Positions 24,284-33,520 of a stretch of 64,000 bases of DNA are shown in pieces. The position numbers and the translations under genes are program-made. The notes beneath the pieces were generated by a model, which worked only from the letters and a program-made list of their open reading frames with translations, ran no database searches and had not been told where the DNA came from. The stretch's first letter is position 1. Every line of letters begins with the position of its first letter. This stretch comes from JAHEJX01 sp041605955 (GTDB lineage: Bacteria > Actinomycetota > Acidimicrobiia > Spongiisociales > UBA5794), in the NCBI GenBank assembly GCA_041605955.1, contig JBFIXI010000011.1, forward strand, positions 18,920 to 82,919, written 5' to 3'.

Positions 24284-24663
24284 GTGACTCGAGGGTTCAC
24301 GCTCTGGATTTCGCTGTCGGTGCTAGGCGTCGGAATCATCGCGCTCCCCGATGATGCTCCCCGAGTGTTCTCATTCAGTGAGGGGCACGGGCCTTCGATC
24401 TTGGACCTCCCCGGAGTGATCCTCGTTCTCGCTGGATGGCTGGCATTCCTCGTGCCGCTCTGAAATCGGAAGTCTCAGATAGCCCATGGCCGGGCCCTGG
24501 GCACATCGGGACTGGCCGGAGCGACCATATTGGTGTGGTCGATTGCAACGGATCATGGCCTGTGGTGGGGGCTGGGGGTGGCGCTCCTCGTTGCTGTTCA
24601 GGTCGCCGCCGGCCTATCGGTCATGCGTGGGCGACCGTCGCAACAATCCGCCCGCGCCCAATA
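24284..24663 (+). pseudogene. Four-helix membrane protein gene interrupted by an in-frame TGA
   Basis: From GTG 24284 the frame encodes two hydrophobic helices (LWISLSVLGVGIIALP; GVILVLAGWLAFLVPL) and stops at TGA 24461-24463. The same frame then continues without further stops to TAG 24661-24663 with two more helices (SGLAGATILVWSIA; WWGLGVALLVAVQVAAGL) and a polar tail. The whole reads as one 126-residue four-helix protein, and one base change (TGG to TGA, Trp) explains the break. I recognise no family. It could be a nonsense pseudogene, a sequencing error, or two short peptides. Confidence 0.6.
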
Positions 24664-24911
24664 GCGACTCGCTAACCGCCGGCCTGCTCCTTCGCGGACT
24701 TTCACGGGGCGAGATTCCTGTGGCTCGAAGTCTCATGAACCGCGCCGCCATGCCGCGTGGTCGGCCTCGGCTACTCCGTCACGGCCCCCGACTGGAAGAC
24801 CTTGACAAGGGGAGATCGCTGGCTGCAATCCGATTGGTCGGCTGTCGCGGCGGCTCGATGTCGTCGTGACGCTGCGGTTATTCTCGGCCAACGGGCGACG
24901 GAAGGCTCACC

Positions 24912-26528
24912 GTGGCGAACATGTCCAACTACGTCGAGGCCAAAGCGTCCTTCCGGGTGGAGGTGCCGGCGCAGTTCAACTTCACCCGAGATGTGATGTT
25001 CCGCCGGGCGGCGGAGACGCCGGACAAGGTTGCCCTCGTGGGAGTCGAATCCGACGGCATCACGGTCAACCGCTACACGTACGCTGAGTTGGCCGACCTG
25101 GCTCATCGTACCGCTCATCTGCTGCGGGCCCACGGCTTGGGCCAAGGCGATCGGGTGTTCGTGCAGCTGCCGCGGACCGTCGAGTGGTACGCCGTTCTGT
25201 TGGGTTGCTTCCAGATCGGGGCAGTTCCGATGCCGGGGACCACCCAGCTGATGCCCAAGGATCAGCAGTACCGCATCAACCGGGCCGAGGCGATCGCCGC
25301 GGTGTGCGACGCGGAGGGAGCCGAGCGGCTCGACACGGTGGTGGCCGACTGCCCCTCGATCGATAGCCGCTTTGTGGTCGGGCCCGAGCTGGAAGGGTGG
25401 GTGTCGCTGGGGCCGGCGCTGAGCGCCCAGCCGGCCATGCCCGCCGAAGTCGAGCCGACGTCTCCCGAGGATCCTCTGCTGCTCTACTTCACATCGGGCA
25501 CCACAGGCGGCCCGAAAATGGTCCAGCACGTCGGGTCCTACGCGCTGGGCCACGAGATCACCGCTCGGTTCTGGCACGACCTCGGCCCAGACGACGTGCA
25601 TTGGACGGTCTCAGATACGGGCTGGGCCAAGGCGGCGTGGGGGAAGCTGTTCGGACAATGGATCATGGGCGCCACCGTCGTGATGTGGAACGTGGTCGGC
25701 AAACCCGACTTCGACCGTATGCTCCGCCTGATCGGAGAGTTGGGAGTGACCTCATTCTGTGCGCCCCCAACGCTCTACCGCGCCTTTGCTCAGATGGATC
25801 TCTCCCAATACGACTGGTCGACACTGCGGCATTGCACCAGCGCCGGCGAGCCGCTCAACCCCGAAGTGATCGAGACATGGCAAGCGGCTACCGGAACTGT
25901 CCCGTACGACGGCTATGGCCAGACCGAGACCGTGTGCCTGGTGGCCAACTACCCGGTCCTCGAGGTGCGTCCCGGGTCGATGGGAAAACCGGCTCCCGGA
26001 ATGGATGTCGACGTCGTCGACGACAACGGCAACTCCTGTGCCGATCGGGAGGAGGGCCATATCGCGGTCCGGACCGATCCCTGGCCGGTTGGCCTGTTCC
26101 GCGGCTATTGGCGCGATGAGGCGCGGACGGCCGAGGTGTTCCGTAACGGGTGGTACTACACGGGCGACCGGGCCTACCGGGACGAGGACGGTTACCTGTG
26201 GTTTGTTGGGCGAGCAGACGATGTCATCCTCTCGGCGGCGTATCGCATCGGACCGTTCGAAGTCGAGTCGGCCCTGATCGAACACCCGGCTGTGGCCGAA
26301 GCCGCAGTCGTCGGTAAACCCGACGAGGTGCGGGGACAGATCGTCAAGGCGTTCGTCATCCTGGCGCCCGGCTACGCCGGATCGGACGAGCTCACCACCG
26401 AGATCCAGGACCACGTGAAATCGGTCACGGCTCCATACAAGTATCCGCGGGAGATCGAGTACGTCGACGAGCTTCCCAAGACGATCTCGGGCAAGATCCG
26501 GCGGGTCGAGCTGAGGGCCCGCGCCTAG
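24912..26528 (+). CDS. Acyl-CoA synthetase (AMP-forming), AcsM/medium-chain type
   Basis: A 538-aa ANL-superfamily enzyme that activates a carboxylic acid with ATP and CoA. The P-loop-like A3 motif YFTSGTTGGPKMVQH, the A5 motif DGYGQTETV, the A7 motif YYTGDRAYRDEDGYLWFVGR and the A10 lysine in PKTISGKIRRVELR are all present. The overall pattern (DTGWAKAAWGKLFGQW) matches the medium-chain acyl-CoA synthetase group. The GTG start at 24912 is weak; an in-frame ATG lies at 24921. It appears monocistronic. Confidence 0.92.
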   Translation: MANMSNYVEAKASFRVEVPAQFNFTRDVMFRRAAETPDKVALVGVESDGITVNRYTYAELADLAHRTAHLLRAHGLGQGDRVFVQLPRTVEWYAVLLGCFQIGAVPMPGTTQLMPKDQQYRINRAEAIAAVCDAEGAERLDTVVADCPSIDSRFVVGPELEGWVSLGPALSAQPAMPAEVEPTSPEDPLLLYFTSGTTGGPKMVQHVGSYALGHEITARFWHDLGPDDVHWTVSDTGWAKAAWGKLFGQWIMGATVVMWNVVGKPDFDRMLRLIGELGVTSFCAPPTLYRAFAQMDLSQYDWSTLRHCTSAGEPLNPEVIETWQAATGTVPYDGYGQTETVCLVANYPVLEVRPGSMGKPAPGMDVDVVDDNGNSCADREEGHIAVRTDPWPVGLFRGYWRDEARTAEVFRNGWYYTGDRAYRDEDGYLWFVGRADDVILSAAYRIGPFEVESALIEHPAVAEAAVVGKPDEVRGQIVKAFVILAPGYAGSDELTTEIQDHVKSVTAPYKYPREIEYVDELPKTISGKIRRVELRARA

Positions 26529-26688
26529 GCGATCTTCGTTCAACGCCTCGGCGGCCAACGGGCGAGACGCGCCCGGTTTCCGGGCCCTGCGCAACGAGGC
26601 GTTCCATCCCGGCACCCGGTGGCTAGGAATGAAGCGGTGGCTTACGCTGATCCTTGAAGTTGGGCGCGCACGGAGGGAGAACATCGAA

Positions 26689-27126
26689 GTGGCTGCGGCT
26701 GAACGGAACGATCCGTACACAGCTTTCAATTTCCTCGTCGAGATCGACGGTATGACCGTCGGTGGCTTCAGCGAGGTGTCCGGCATCGAGAGCACCGTTG
26801 ATGTGATCGAGTATCGGGGCGGCGATGAGCACACCACGGTCCGCAAGCTTCCCGGCGTGGTTCGCTACCCCAACCTCGTCCTGAAACGCGGCTGGACGGA
26901 CAACCGCGATCTGTGGGAGTGGTATCAGACGGTCATCGACGGCCAACTCGAGCGCCGAAATGGGGTGATCACCCAGCTGGATGAGAGCCGCCAACCGGTG
27001 CATCGCTTCGAGTTTCGTGAAGGCTGGCCGTGCGGCTGGGCGGGGCCCCACTTCGACGCCGGCAAGTCCGCGGTCGCCATCGAGACGCTCGAGATCTGCC
27101 ACGAAGGCATCCAACTCTCGGAATGA
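26689..27126 (+). CDS. Contractile-tail tube protein (gp19/eCIS inner tube family), orphan
   Basis: A 145-aa protein with the full phage T4 gp19-like/TIGR02241 pattern: DPYTAFNFLVEIDGMTVGGF, SEVSGIESTVDVIEYRGG, TTVRKLPGVVRYPNLVLKRG, LWEWYQTVIDGQLERRNG and a terminal GKSAVAIETLEICHEGI. In phages and extracellular contractile injection systems this protein stacks into the inner tube. No sheath, baseplate, spike or ATPase gene is nearby. GTG 26689 has CGGAGGGAG 9 bases upstream. Its TGA overlaps the next gene by ATGA. Confidence 0.92.
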   Translation: MAAAERNDPYTAFNFLVEIDGMTVGGFSEVSGIESTVDVIEYRGGDEHTTVRKLPGVVRYPNLVLKRGWTDNRDLWEWYQTVIDGQLERRNGVITQLDESRQPVHRFEFREGWPCGWAGPHFDAGKSAVAIETLEICHEGIQLSE

Positions 27127-27503
27127 GTTCCCCTCCCATGAAGAGTCCACTAGTCCTGCTCGATCTCGACTACACCGCAGGAGCATTCGAGCTGGTCCTG
27201 GTGAATTGCGGCACCGCGCCGGCGTACGACGTTCGCGTTCGTTTCTCTCGAGAACTGACCGGCATCGGAGGCAGCCAGGTCATCAGTGAACTACCGCTGT
27301 GGAAGCGGCTCTCGATGCTCCGTCCCGGCAAGGAGATCCGCGTCTTCCTCGACTCGGCCCCCAATGTCTTTCGCTCCCGCTCCAACAGGAGATTCTCGGC
27401 ATCGGTCGAATGGCGCGATCACGACGGAGCGAAGCATGATGCGACCTATCAGCATGATCTCGATGCGTACCGGGACATGCCGGAGATCGTGAGTAGACAG
27501 TGA
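27123..27503 (+). CDS. Hypothetical protein coupled to tail tube protein
   Basis: A 126-aa protein whose ATG overlaps the tube gene stop (ATGA). The sequence is beta-rich: LVLLDLDYTAGAFELVLVNCG, AYDVRVRFSRELTG, a basic middle (RSRSNRRFSASVEWRDHDG) and no signal peptide. The pattern GTAPAYDVRVRFS is reminiscent of immunoglobulin-like CARDB/NEW3-type strands, but the match is too weak to name. An alternative start is ATG 27138. Coupling suggests it works with the tube protein. Confidence 0.7.
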   Translation: MSSPPMKSPLVLLDLDYTAGAFELVLVNCGTAPAYDVRVRFSRELTGIGGSQVISELPLWKRLSMLRPGKEIRVFLDSAPNVFRSRSNRRFSASVEWRDHDGAKHDATYQHDLDAYRDMPEIVSRQ

Positions 27504-27627
27504 GCCACTCGGAAGAAGCCTTCGCATTTGTGCCGGAAGGGGCATCACCAACTCCGAAGCGAGTTGCCGGCTCGGCCGGCGGCGGTCGTCGCAGCAACTG
27601 CGTATACACGGACAGCCGGGCAATTCG

Positions 27628-28251
27628 ATGACAACGGAAGCACCTCGGCAACTGATCGAAGGGCAGCCGGTGCTGGTCGTCGTCGACATCCAAGGCGGGC
27701 CTCCTAGCGGCGAAGAGCCGGATGCCCTCCCGTTCATGCCCGGCTACCAGGAGAACATGGATCGCGCACCCGCGCTGATCGCCAAAGCTCGCGAGTGTGG
27801 CGTGCCCGTTGTGTTCTTCCAAGAGGCGCACCGGCGCGACCTGGTCGACTTCGGCAGAGAGCTGGACGGCGCCGAAGGCGTCCACCTGCTCGAAGGCGAT
27901 CCCGGCACGGAGGTCGCGGCGGCACTCGGCATGCGGCCGGACGATTACTTCGTCCGCAAGCGGCGCTACTCGTGCTTCTTCGGCACCGACTTCGAGATTC
28001 TGCTCAAGGGGCTGAAGGCCGACACCCTCATCCTCATCGGCGGCCACACCGACGTCTGCATCCACTACACATTCGTCGATGCCCACCAACACGACTACTT
28101 CTGCCGAGTAGTCGAGGACTGCGTCGCCGGCTCGAGCCGCGATGCCCATGAGGCAGCACTGCGCGCCATGGAGTACCTCCAAAGCGGCGCGCGGCGCACG
28201 TCGGCAGAGGTCATGGCGGCGTTCGAGGCGTTCAACGCACTGCTCACATAA
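27628..28251 (+). CDS. Isochorismatase-like cysteine hydrolase
   Basis: A 207-aa member of the isochorismatase/nicotinamidase superfamily. The triad is visible: Asp20 in VLVVVDIQGG, Lys111 in VRKRRYSCFFGT and Cys144 in GGHTDVCIHYT. The active-site cysteine favours an amidase or carbamoyl hydrolase over true isochorismatases. No pathway neighbour indicates the substrate. ATG 27628 gives the normal family length. Confidence 0.9.
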   Translation: MTTEAPRQLIEGQPVLVVVDIQGGPPSGEEPDALPFMPGYQENMDRAPALIAKARECGVPVVFFQEAHRRDLVDFGRELDGAEGVHLLEGDPGTEVAAALGMRPDDYFVRKRRYSCFFGTDFEILLKGLKADTLILIGGHTDVCIHYTFVDAHQHDYFCRVVEDCVAGSSRDAHEAALRAMEYLQSGARRTSAEVMAAFEAFNALLT

Positions 28252-28500
28252 CCAACACCTACCACGGCTCTGTTTCGCTCCCGCATCACCGACCTCGCAG
28301 CCCCGCTCGCCGGCGATGCGGTCGCTACCGCTGACTGGCGAGTCGACGGCATCGACGTCGCCGAGCCCATTCGGTCAGATCCCCGAGGGGCTCCGGAGCC
28401 CATGCACCACTGATCGGCCCCTGCGGTTCAAGTGGCTGGGACGCAATGCCGATTATTGAGGGAAGGGCACACGTGCGACCAAGGGCATCCATTGCGATCG

Positions 28501-29835
28501 ATGAAACGCACCACAGCGGTGAAGGCCGCGACGGCGACAGCGGCGGTTGCTGCGATCGTTGCGGCCGCCGTGCTCGCCGCGTCCGTCGGCATCCAGCAGG
28601 CCGTCCAAGAGGGTTCGAGCGCCCAGTCGATCGAGGCTGCGTTGGGAGCCAACGACGTTGCCGCCAAGGCTGTGGTGCAGGCGCTGCTCATTGCCGAAGA
28701 ACGGGAGTTCGGGCTTGCCGACGACGAACTGGTGACCAGCGCCACCCATGAAGCGAGAACGGCTCTCGCCGAGCTCGTCGCCGACGTCGAACGAATCGGC
28801 GATCGCGATGGCTTGATGCCGACAGCGCATGCGCTGCTGGACCGAGGCGAAGCCGTCATCGCCGCCGCCGAGACAGCGGATGTGGTGACAGCGGCTCGGC
28901 TGCTGCAGGACAAGACCGTTCCAATGTTCGAGCTGATGCGGGATGCCTTGGTTGCAGAGCGGGAAGCCGTGATGGCGTCGCTCGAGGTTCAAGGCTCGGT
29001 GGCGGGACTGGCTGGAGTGGGGGCGGCATTCCTTGTAGCGCTCGTCGTGCCGGGCGCGTTCGTCTATGCGTACCGGTCGCTATCACGCCGCCAAGTCCAT
29101 TTCGCTCAGGTGGAGCTGGATGCCCGCCTTGCCGCCGAGCAGGAGATCGCGCGATCAAAGGACGAGTTCATCGCCAACATCTCGCATGAGCTGCGGACCC
29201 CTCTGACGTCTATTTATGGATTCTCCGAGGTTCTCCTAGAGGAAGGGATGCTTGATCTCGACACCGGCCGCGATCTCGTCGCCATGATCAATCGCGAGAC
29301 CACCGAACTGGGCCGGATGGTGGAGGACCTTCTGGTCACGGCCGGCTACTCCGAACGTGGCATCACCTACGTCCCGGAGCCCTCCTCCCCGGTGGAGGAA
29401 GTCGCCCAGGTCGTCGGGCCGCTCGCCTGGCACGGCAACGACATCGTGGCCGATATGGACGATGTACCCGTCTTCGTCGATCGGCTCAGATTCCGGCAGG
29501 TCGTCCGCAACCTCGTCTCCAACGGCCTCAAGCACGGCGCCCCTCCGGTTTTCGTGGTCGGTTGGGCCACCCCGGAGCACGACATCTACACGGTCGTGGT
29601 CAGCGACCACGGCGACGGCATTCCCGATGAGCTGCTGGACCGGGTGTTCCAACGCTTCGTCCACGAAGGCACAACTCCCCTCACCGCTGGAAGCGTGGGG
29701 CTCGGTCTGGCTGTGGCCAACGTGCTGGCCGAGGGGATGGGCGGGAGTCTCGAGTACCGACGGGTGCAGGATCGCACCGCGTTCGTGCTCCGCATACCGC
29801 TCGCCAACGTAATCGCCGAGGCGATCACGTCATGA
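28501..29835 (+). CDS. Membrane sensor histidine kinase
   Basis: A 444-aa kinase. An N-terminal helix (VAAIVAAAVLAASVGI) and a second near residues 160-190 bracket an all-helical extracytoplasmic sensor region of about 130 residues rich in Ala/Glu, like four-helix-bundle sensors. The dimerisation domain carries the phosphoacceptor His229 in ISHELRTPLTSIYGF. The ATPase domain has the N box (RNLVSNGLKHG), G1 (SDHGDGIP) and G2 (GSVGLGLAVANV). No response regulator is adjacent. Its TGA overlaps the ATG of the giant repeat protein (ATGA), so the kinase and surface protein are made together. The start could be 23 codons further upstream. Confidence 0.92.
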   Translation: MKRTTAVKAATATAAVAAIVAAAVLAASVGIQQAVQEGSSAQSIEAALGANDVAAKAVVQALLIAEEREFGLADDELVTSATHEARTALAELVADVERIGDRDGLMPTAHALLDRGEAVIAAAETADVVTAARLLQDKTVPMFELMRDALVAEREAVMASLEVQGSVAGLAGVGAAFLVALVVPGAFVYAYRSLSRRQVHFAQVELDARLAAEQEIARSKDEFIANISHELRTPLTSIYGFSEVLLEEGMLDLDTGRDLVAMINRETTELGRMVEDLLVTAGYSERGITYVPEPSSPVEEVAQVVGPLAWHGNDIVADMDDVPVFVDRLRFRQVVRNLVSNGLKHGAPPVFVVGWATPEHDIYTVVVSDHGDGIPDELLDRVFQRFVHEGTTPLTAGSVGLGLAVANVLAEGMGGSLEYRRVQDRTAFVLRIPLANVIAEAITS

Positions 29836-32798
29836 GAGCCGCTTGCCGGATCATGCTGCTGGTCGGGATCCTCGCTGTGCAGCTTCCCGCCGCCGGCGCT
29901 GCGGCGACCACGAAAACGTTCCGGGACGAGTTCACGACGAGCTCGTGGTCACAGAATCACGGCGACACCAATTGGGCCAACGCCTGGGAACAGATCCCAC
30001 GGGCCGACGACGAGATCGGGATAAAGGGTGGCAACGACTGCGTAGAGCCCAAGTGCCTGAAGATGGGCTCCCCCGGCCTTGCGATCGCTCCCTACGGGAT
30101 CTACCGCGGTGCCGACCTATCGGGTGCCGTTGCGGCGACCCTCACCTTCTCGTACAAGCGAGCACTGTCAGGAGCTCCTGCCGACGGTGGCATCCGGATA
30201 CGAGTAGGCAACGCAAAGCCGGCGGCGACCACGATCGGGACGATCGCTCTCGACGCCGCGGACGACTCTTTCCAGACGTTTTCTGCCGACATCAGCGACT
30301 GGCTGACCGCTACCACGCATATCGGATTCCTGGGGTACGGCGACGTGGTCAACGGCACCATCCACATCGACAACGTCCAGATCGTCGCCACCTTCGGGGG
30401 CGCACCGACCTTCACCAGCGATCTTGCAGATCGTACGGATACCGAGAACGACACTGTGTCGCTCGCGGTCACGGCTACCGACCCGGAGGACGACCCGCTC
30501 AGCTTTAGCGCCACCGGTCTACCGCCCGGAATCGCCATCGATCCCGAGACGGGCGAGATCGACGGAAAGCTCAGCTACGCCGCCGCCGCCGGATCGCCCT
30601 ACTCGGTGACGGTGAGCGTGACCGACGGCTTCGCCGCCGACACCGATACCTTCACGTGGGCCGTCGTCGATCTGAATCGAAAGCCTCAGCTCGACTCGAT
30701 AAACGACGCCGACACCAACGAAGGAAGCCCATGGTCGTTCCAGGCCACTGCCTCAGATCCGGATCTTCCGTTCGGCGACACCCTCGTGTTCACGCTGGAC
30801 ACCGCCCCGGCCGGGATGCAGATCGGGGCATCGAGCGGCACCATGTCGTGGAGCCCGAGCGAGCAGCAGGGGCCCGGCACTTACACCGTGAGAGTGCGCG
30901 TGACCGACTCCGGCAGCCCGAAGCTGACGCACACTCGCACGTTCGAGATCGACGTGGCGGAGGTGAATTCAGCTCCGACACTCGAGTCGATCACCGACCA
31001 GACGAGCGGCGTCGGCGACAGGATCTCGCTGCAACTCTCGGGTACGGATAGCGACCTGCCAGCGAACTCGTTGACCTATTCGGCAACGGGGCTGCCCCCC
31101 GGGTTGAAGGTGATCGGCAGCAGGATCACGGGCAAGGTCGCCGGCAGCGACGGCACGTACACCGTGACCGCCAAGGTCGTCGACGACGGTTCGCCGCAGC
31201 GGCAGGACACCGTCTCATTCCAATGGTTCGTGACCAGCGGCAACAACGCGCCTGTCCTCGAGTTCATCGCCAAGCCGACGATCGGAGCGGATGGACGAGT
31301 GACTTTCACCGCCCATGCAACCGATCCGGACGGCGACAAAGTGACATACTCGCTGACAGGCGCAGTGCCCTCGGGAGCGTCGATAAAGGGAGCGACGGGG
31401 GCATTCAACTGGACACCCACCATTGCCCAGCGGGACACGTCCTACGCCTTCTTCGTCGTGGCGACGGATGACGGCTCGCCGAGCCTGTCCGACGCCCAAA
31501 GAATCACGATCGACCTGCCCCCAGTGAACCTGCCCCCAACGATCCATCCGGTTGCGGATCAGCAGTCCATCGAAGGGGATGCAGTCAACCTGGCAGTGTC
31601 GGCGTCCGACGGAAACAACCCGCCCGACACGCTTGCGTACGCCGCGTCGGGACTTCCCGCCGGCCTCCGCATCGATACGATGACGGGCCGCATCACCGGG
31701 ACCGTCTCGTTCAGTGCAGCGTCAACCTCACCACATAGCGTCACGGTCACCGCTACCGACTCCGGCACCCCGCCGCTCGGAGCATCCACGACCTTCGCGT
31801 GGGTGGTGGCCGACCGCAACCGGCCCCCGACTGTGTCCGGCCCTTCGGAGCTGGTGGTCGCCACCGGCCAGCAACGATCGGTGACGCTCGCCGCCGCCGA
31901 CCCCGACGGCGACCGACTCTCGATCACACTCGCCTCGCCGGCGAGGCTAGGTGAGGTGTCCTTCGCCGGAGAAGTGGCGACATACACAGCCGGCAGCGAG
32001 CCCGGCCTCGAGGTGCTCACCATCATCGTCTCCGACGGAGACCTGACGGCCGCCCATCCGCTGACCGTCGAGGTACGCTTCGAAAACGGGATACCCGTTG
32101 CCTCCGACGACACCTACGAGGCGGTCGGCGGGCAAATCCTGCGGGTGCCGGCCCCAGGCGTAATGGGTAACGACAGCGATCCCGATGGCCATCCCCTGAC
32201 GATCACCCTCAAAACGCCGCCGGCCGTTGGCGAGCTCGACCTCGAGCCGGATGGGTCGTTCACACTGCAGCCGCCGGCAGCCTTTGCCGGGCGCATCGAG
32301 TTCGAGTACACCGTGAGCGATGGGCTCGACACATCTAGCGGCCGGGTGCAGATAAAGCTGACGGTGCCTGCCGGAATAATCGATCCCGGCGATCGAGAGC
32401 GCATCGTCGACTCCTCCGTCCGGCAGATCGCCACACCAGGCGCGTCGCGGTCTCCCGCCGTCAGCAATCGAAGCTTTATCGTGCTGGCCCGCAGCACGTC
32501 CGTGCAGCTAGACATGCTGAGCATCCCCCTGGCGCTGCTCATAGGCCTCGTGATCGCCGCCATCACGCTCGGCCGCGTCGGTTCGACCCCGCTGTTTGCC
32601 TCGCGGTCTCGCATCGGCACCCTGGCGTCCTTTCACGAAGACCAGGGCTTCGGCCACATCGTCACGGATGATGGCTTCGAATACTTCGTGAGCCGGAGCG
32701 CGTTCGGTGCCGCCGCGGTGAGCGTCGGCGACAGGGTGCGTTTCCGCTCGATCAGCGCCGAGCCGAGGCACCTGGCAGTGTCCGCTTGGCAGGCCTAG
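29832..32798 (+). CDS. Surface cadherin/Ig-repeat protein with membrane helix and cytoplasmic cold-shock-like domain
   Basis: A 988-aa protein. Residues 1-25 are a signal peptide (LLVGILAVQLPAAGAAA). About 30-195 form a beta-rich jelly-roll-like domain. From about 197 to 850 there are seven or so cadherin/He_PIG/Ig-like repeats with recurrent units such as LSFSATGLPPGIAIDPETGE and LAYAASGLPAGLRID, and Asp-rich calcium-type motifs (ATDPEDDPL, ASDPDLPFGD, AADPDGDRL). A single helix lies near 893-912 (SIPLALLIGLVIAAITLG). The last 61 residues (about 928-988) read GTLASFHEDQGFGHIVTDDG and then FEYFVSRSAF...VGDRVRFRS, matching a cold-shock OB fold with RNP1-like QGFGHI. It overlaps the kinase gene by ATGA. 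Confidence 0.85.
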   Translation: MRAACRIMLLVGILAVQLPAAGAAATTKTFRDEFTTSSWSQNHGDTNWANAWEQIPRADDEIGIKGGNDCVEPKCLKMGSPGLAIAPYGIYRGADLSGAVAATLTFSYKRALSGAPADGGIRIRVGNAKPAATTIGTIALDAADDSFQTFSADISDWLTATTHIGFLGYGDVVNGTIHIDNVQIVATFGGAPTFTSDLADRTDTENDTVSLAVTATDPEDDPLSFSATGLPPGIAIDPETGEIDGKLSYAAAAGSPYSVTVSVTDGFAADTDTFTWAVVDLNRKPQLDSINDADTNEGSPWSFQATASDPDLPFGDTLVFTLDTAPAGMQIGASSGTMSWSPSEQQGPGTYTVRVRVTDSGSPKLTHTRTFEIDVAEVNSAPTLESITDQTSGVGDRISLQLSGTDSDLPANSLTYSATGLPPGLKVIGSRITGKVAGSDGTYTVTAKVVDDGSPQRQDTVSFQWFVTSGNNAPVLEFIAKPTIGADGRVTFTAHATDPDGDKVTYSLTGAVPSGASIKGATGAFNWTPTIAQRDTSYAFFVVATDDGSPSLSDAQRITIDLPPVNLPPTIHPVADQQSIEGDAVNLAVSASDGNNPPDTLAYAASGLPAGLRIDTMTGRITGTVSFSAASTSPHSVTVTATDSGTPPLGASTTFAWVVADRNRPPTVSGPSELVVATGQQRSVTLAAADPDGDRLSITLASPARLGEVSFAGEVATYTAGSEPGLEVLTIIVSDGDLTAAHPLTVEVRFENGIPVASDDTYEAVGGQILRVPAPGVMGNDSDPDGHPLTITLKTPPAVGELDLEPDGSFTLQPPAAFAGRIEFEYTVSDGLDTSSGRVQIKLTVPAGIIDPGDRERIVDSSVRQIATPGASRSPAVSNRSFIVLARSTSVQLDMLSIPLALLIGLVIAAITLGRVGSTPLFASRSRIGTLASFHEDQGFGHIVTDDGFEYFVSRSAFGAAAVSVGDRVRFRSISAEPRHLAVSAWQA

Positions 32799-33520
32799 AC
32801 CTACCGTGGTCACGCCGCGGCCGGAGAGAGCTCCGGGCAGAAGCGCGGGCTCCCGTTCTCTGGAGATAGGACCAACCGACGGCCCGCATTCAGGGCGGCG
32901 CATCCGCAACGGAACAGCGCCTCGTGATCTCAGCTGATCTTCTCGCGGTTCCGGCGCCGCTCGGAACACCTCAACGCCGAGCCGCCGGGTGTGTTCTAGC
33001 TGACAACATGTGAACAGGCCTCCGATCTCTCCGCGGTCAAGCCCGGAGCGTGAGCTAGCGAGACAAGCCGCAACCTGTTCGAGTCGAGGCACGTTGTCGC
33101 AATGCGAGACGGCGCATCGTGCCGGATAGCGCGCTGGAGGGGTGGGCGATCTCGCTATCGGGGGTGAGTGATCTGGTCGGCGTGGTGTTGCGCCCATGCG
33201 TGGTGAGTTCCCCCGGAGGGGGTAAGGGACCCGCTTGCGGGTAAGGGGGCGCGCCCTCGAATGCCGGTCACGTCGGACGATGGCGCCCCAACCGCAGCCG
33301 GCCCGGAAACCGGTGGCCGGGACCCACTGGGCGTTGGCACCCGTTACCGGCTGGGTGTCCAGTGAGTCTCCGGAGGTTCCGGCTGGCTGAGTGCGGTGGT
33401 GTTGCGCCCCCTTTGCTACCGCCTACGGCGGTTGTTCCCCCTTCGGGCGAACCCATAGGAGCGTTCCTGCTCATCCTGCGGAGACGGGGCGGCCGGACCC
33501 CCCGACCGGCACCTCGTGCG
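32799..33520. other. Gene-free stretch with GC-rich hairpins
   Basis: About 720 bp with no convincing coding frame between the repeat protein and the VapC gene. From 33.18 to 33.46 kb it holds short perfect hairpins: CCCCC-GGA-GGGGG at 33210-33222, ACCCGC-TT-GCGGGT at 33229-33242, and ACCGCC-TAC-GGCGGT at 33418-33432. Two exact copies of GTGGTGTTGCGCCC lie at 33182-33195 and 33396-33409. GGTAAGGG also recurs (33221 and 33240). It could be a decayed mobile or REP-like element. Confidence 0.6.

Noticed and set aside
24461..24463. In-frame TGA considered as selenocysteine
   Set aside because: The context is a loop of a small membrane protein with no redox motif, and no SECIS-like hairpin or selenoprotein gene is evident.
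26689..28251. Prophage considered around the tail tube gene
   Set aside because: No integrase, terminase, capsid, sheath, baseplate or lysis gene in the surrounding DNA.
28252..28410. In-frame protein-like reading after the isochorismatase stop (begins PTPTTALFRSRITDL)
   Set aside because: Only about 53 codons, no start codon and no family resemblance strong enough to call a pseudogene.
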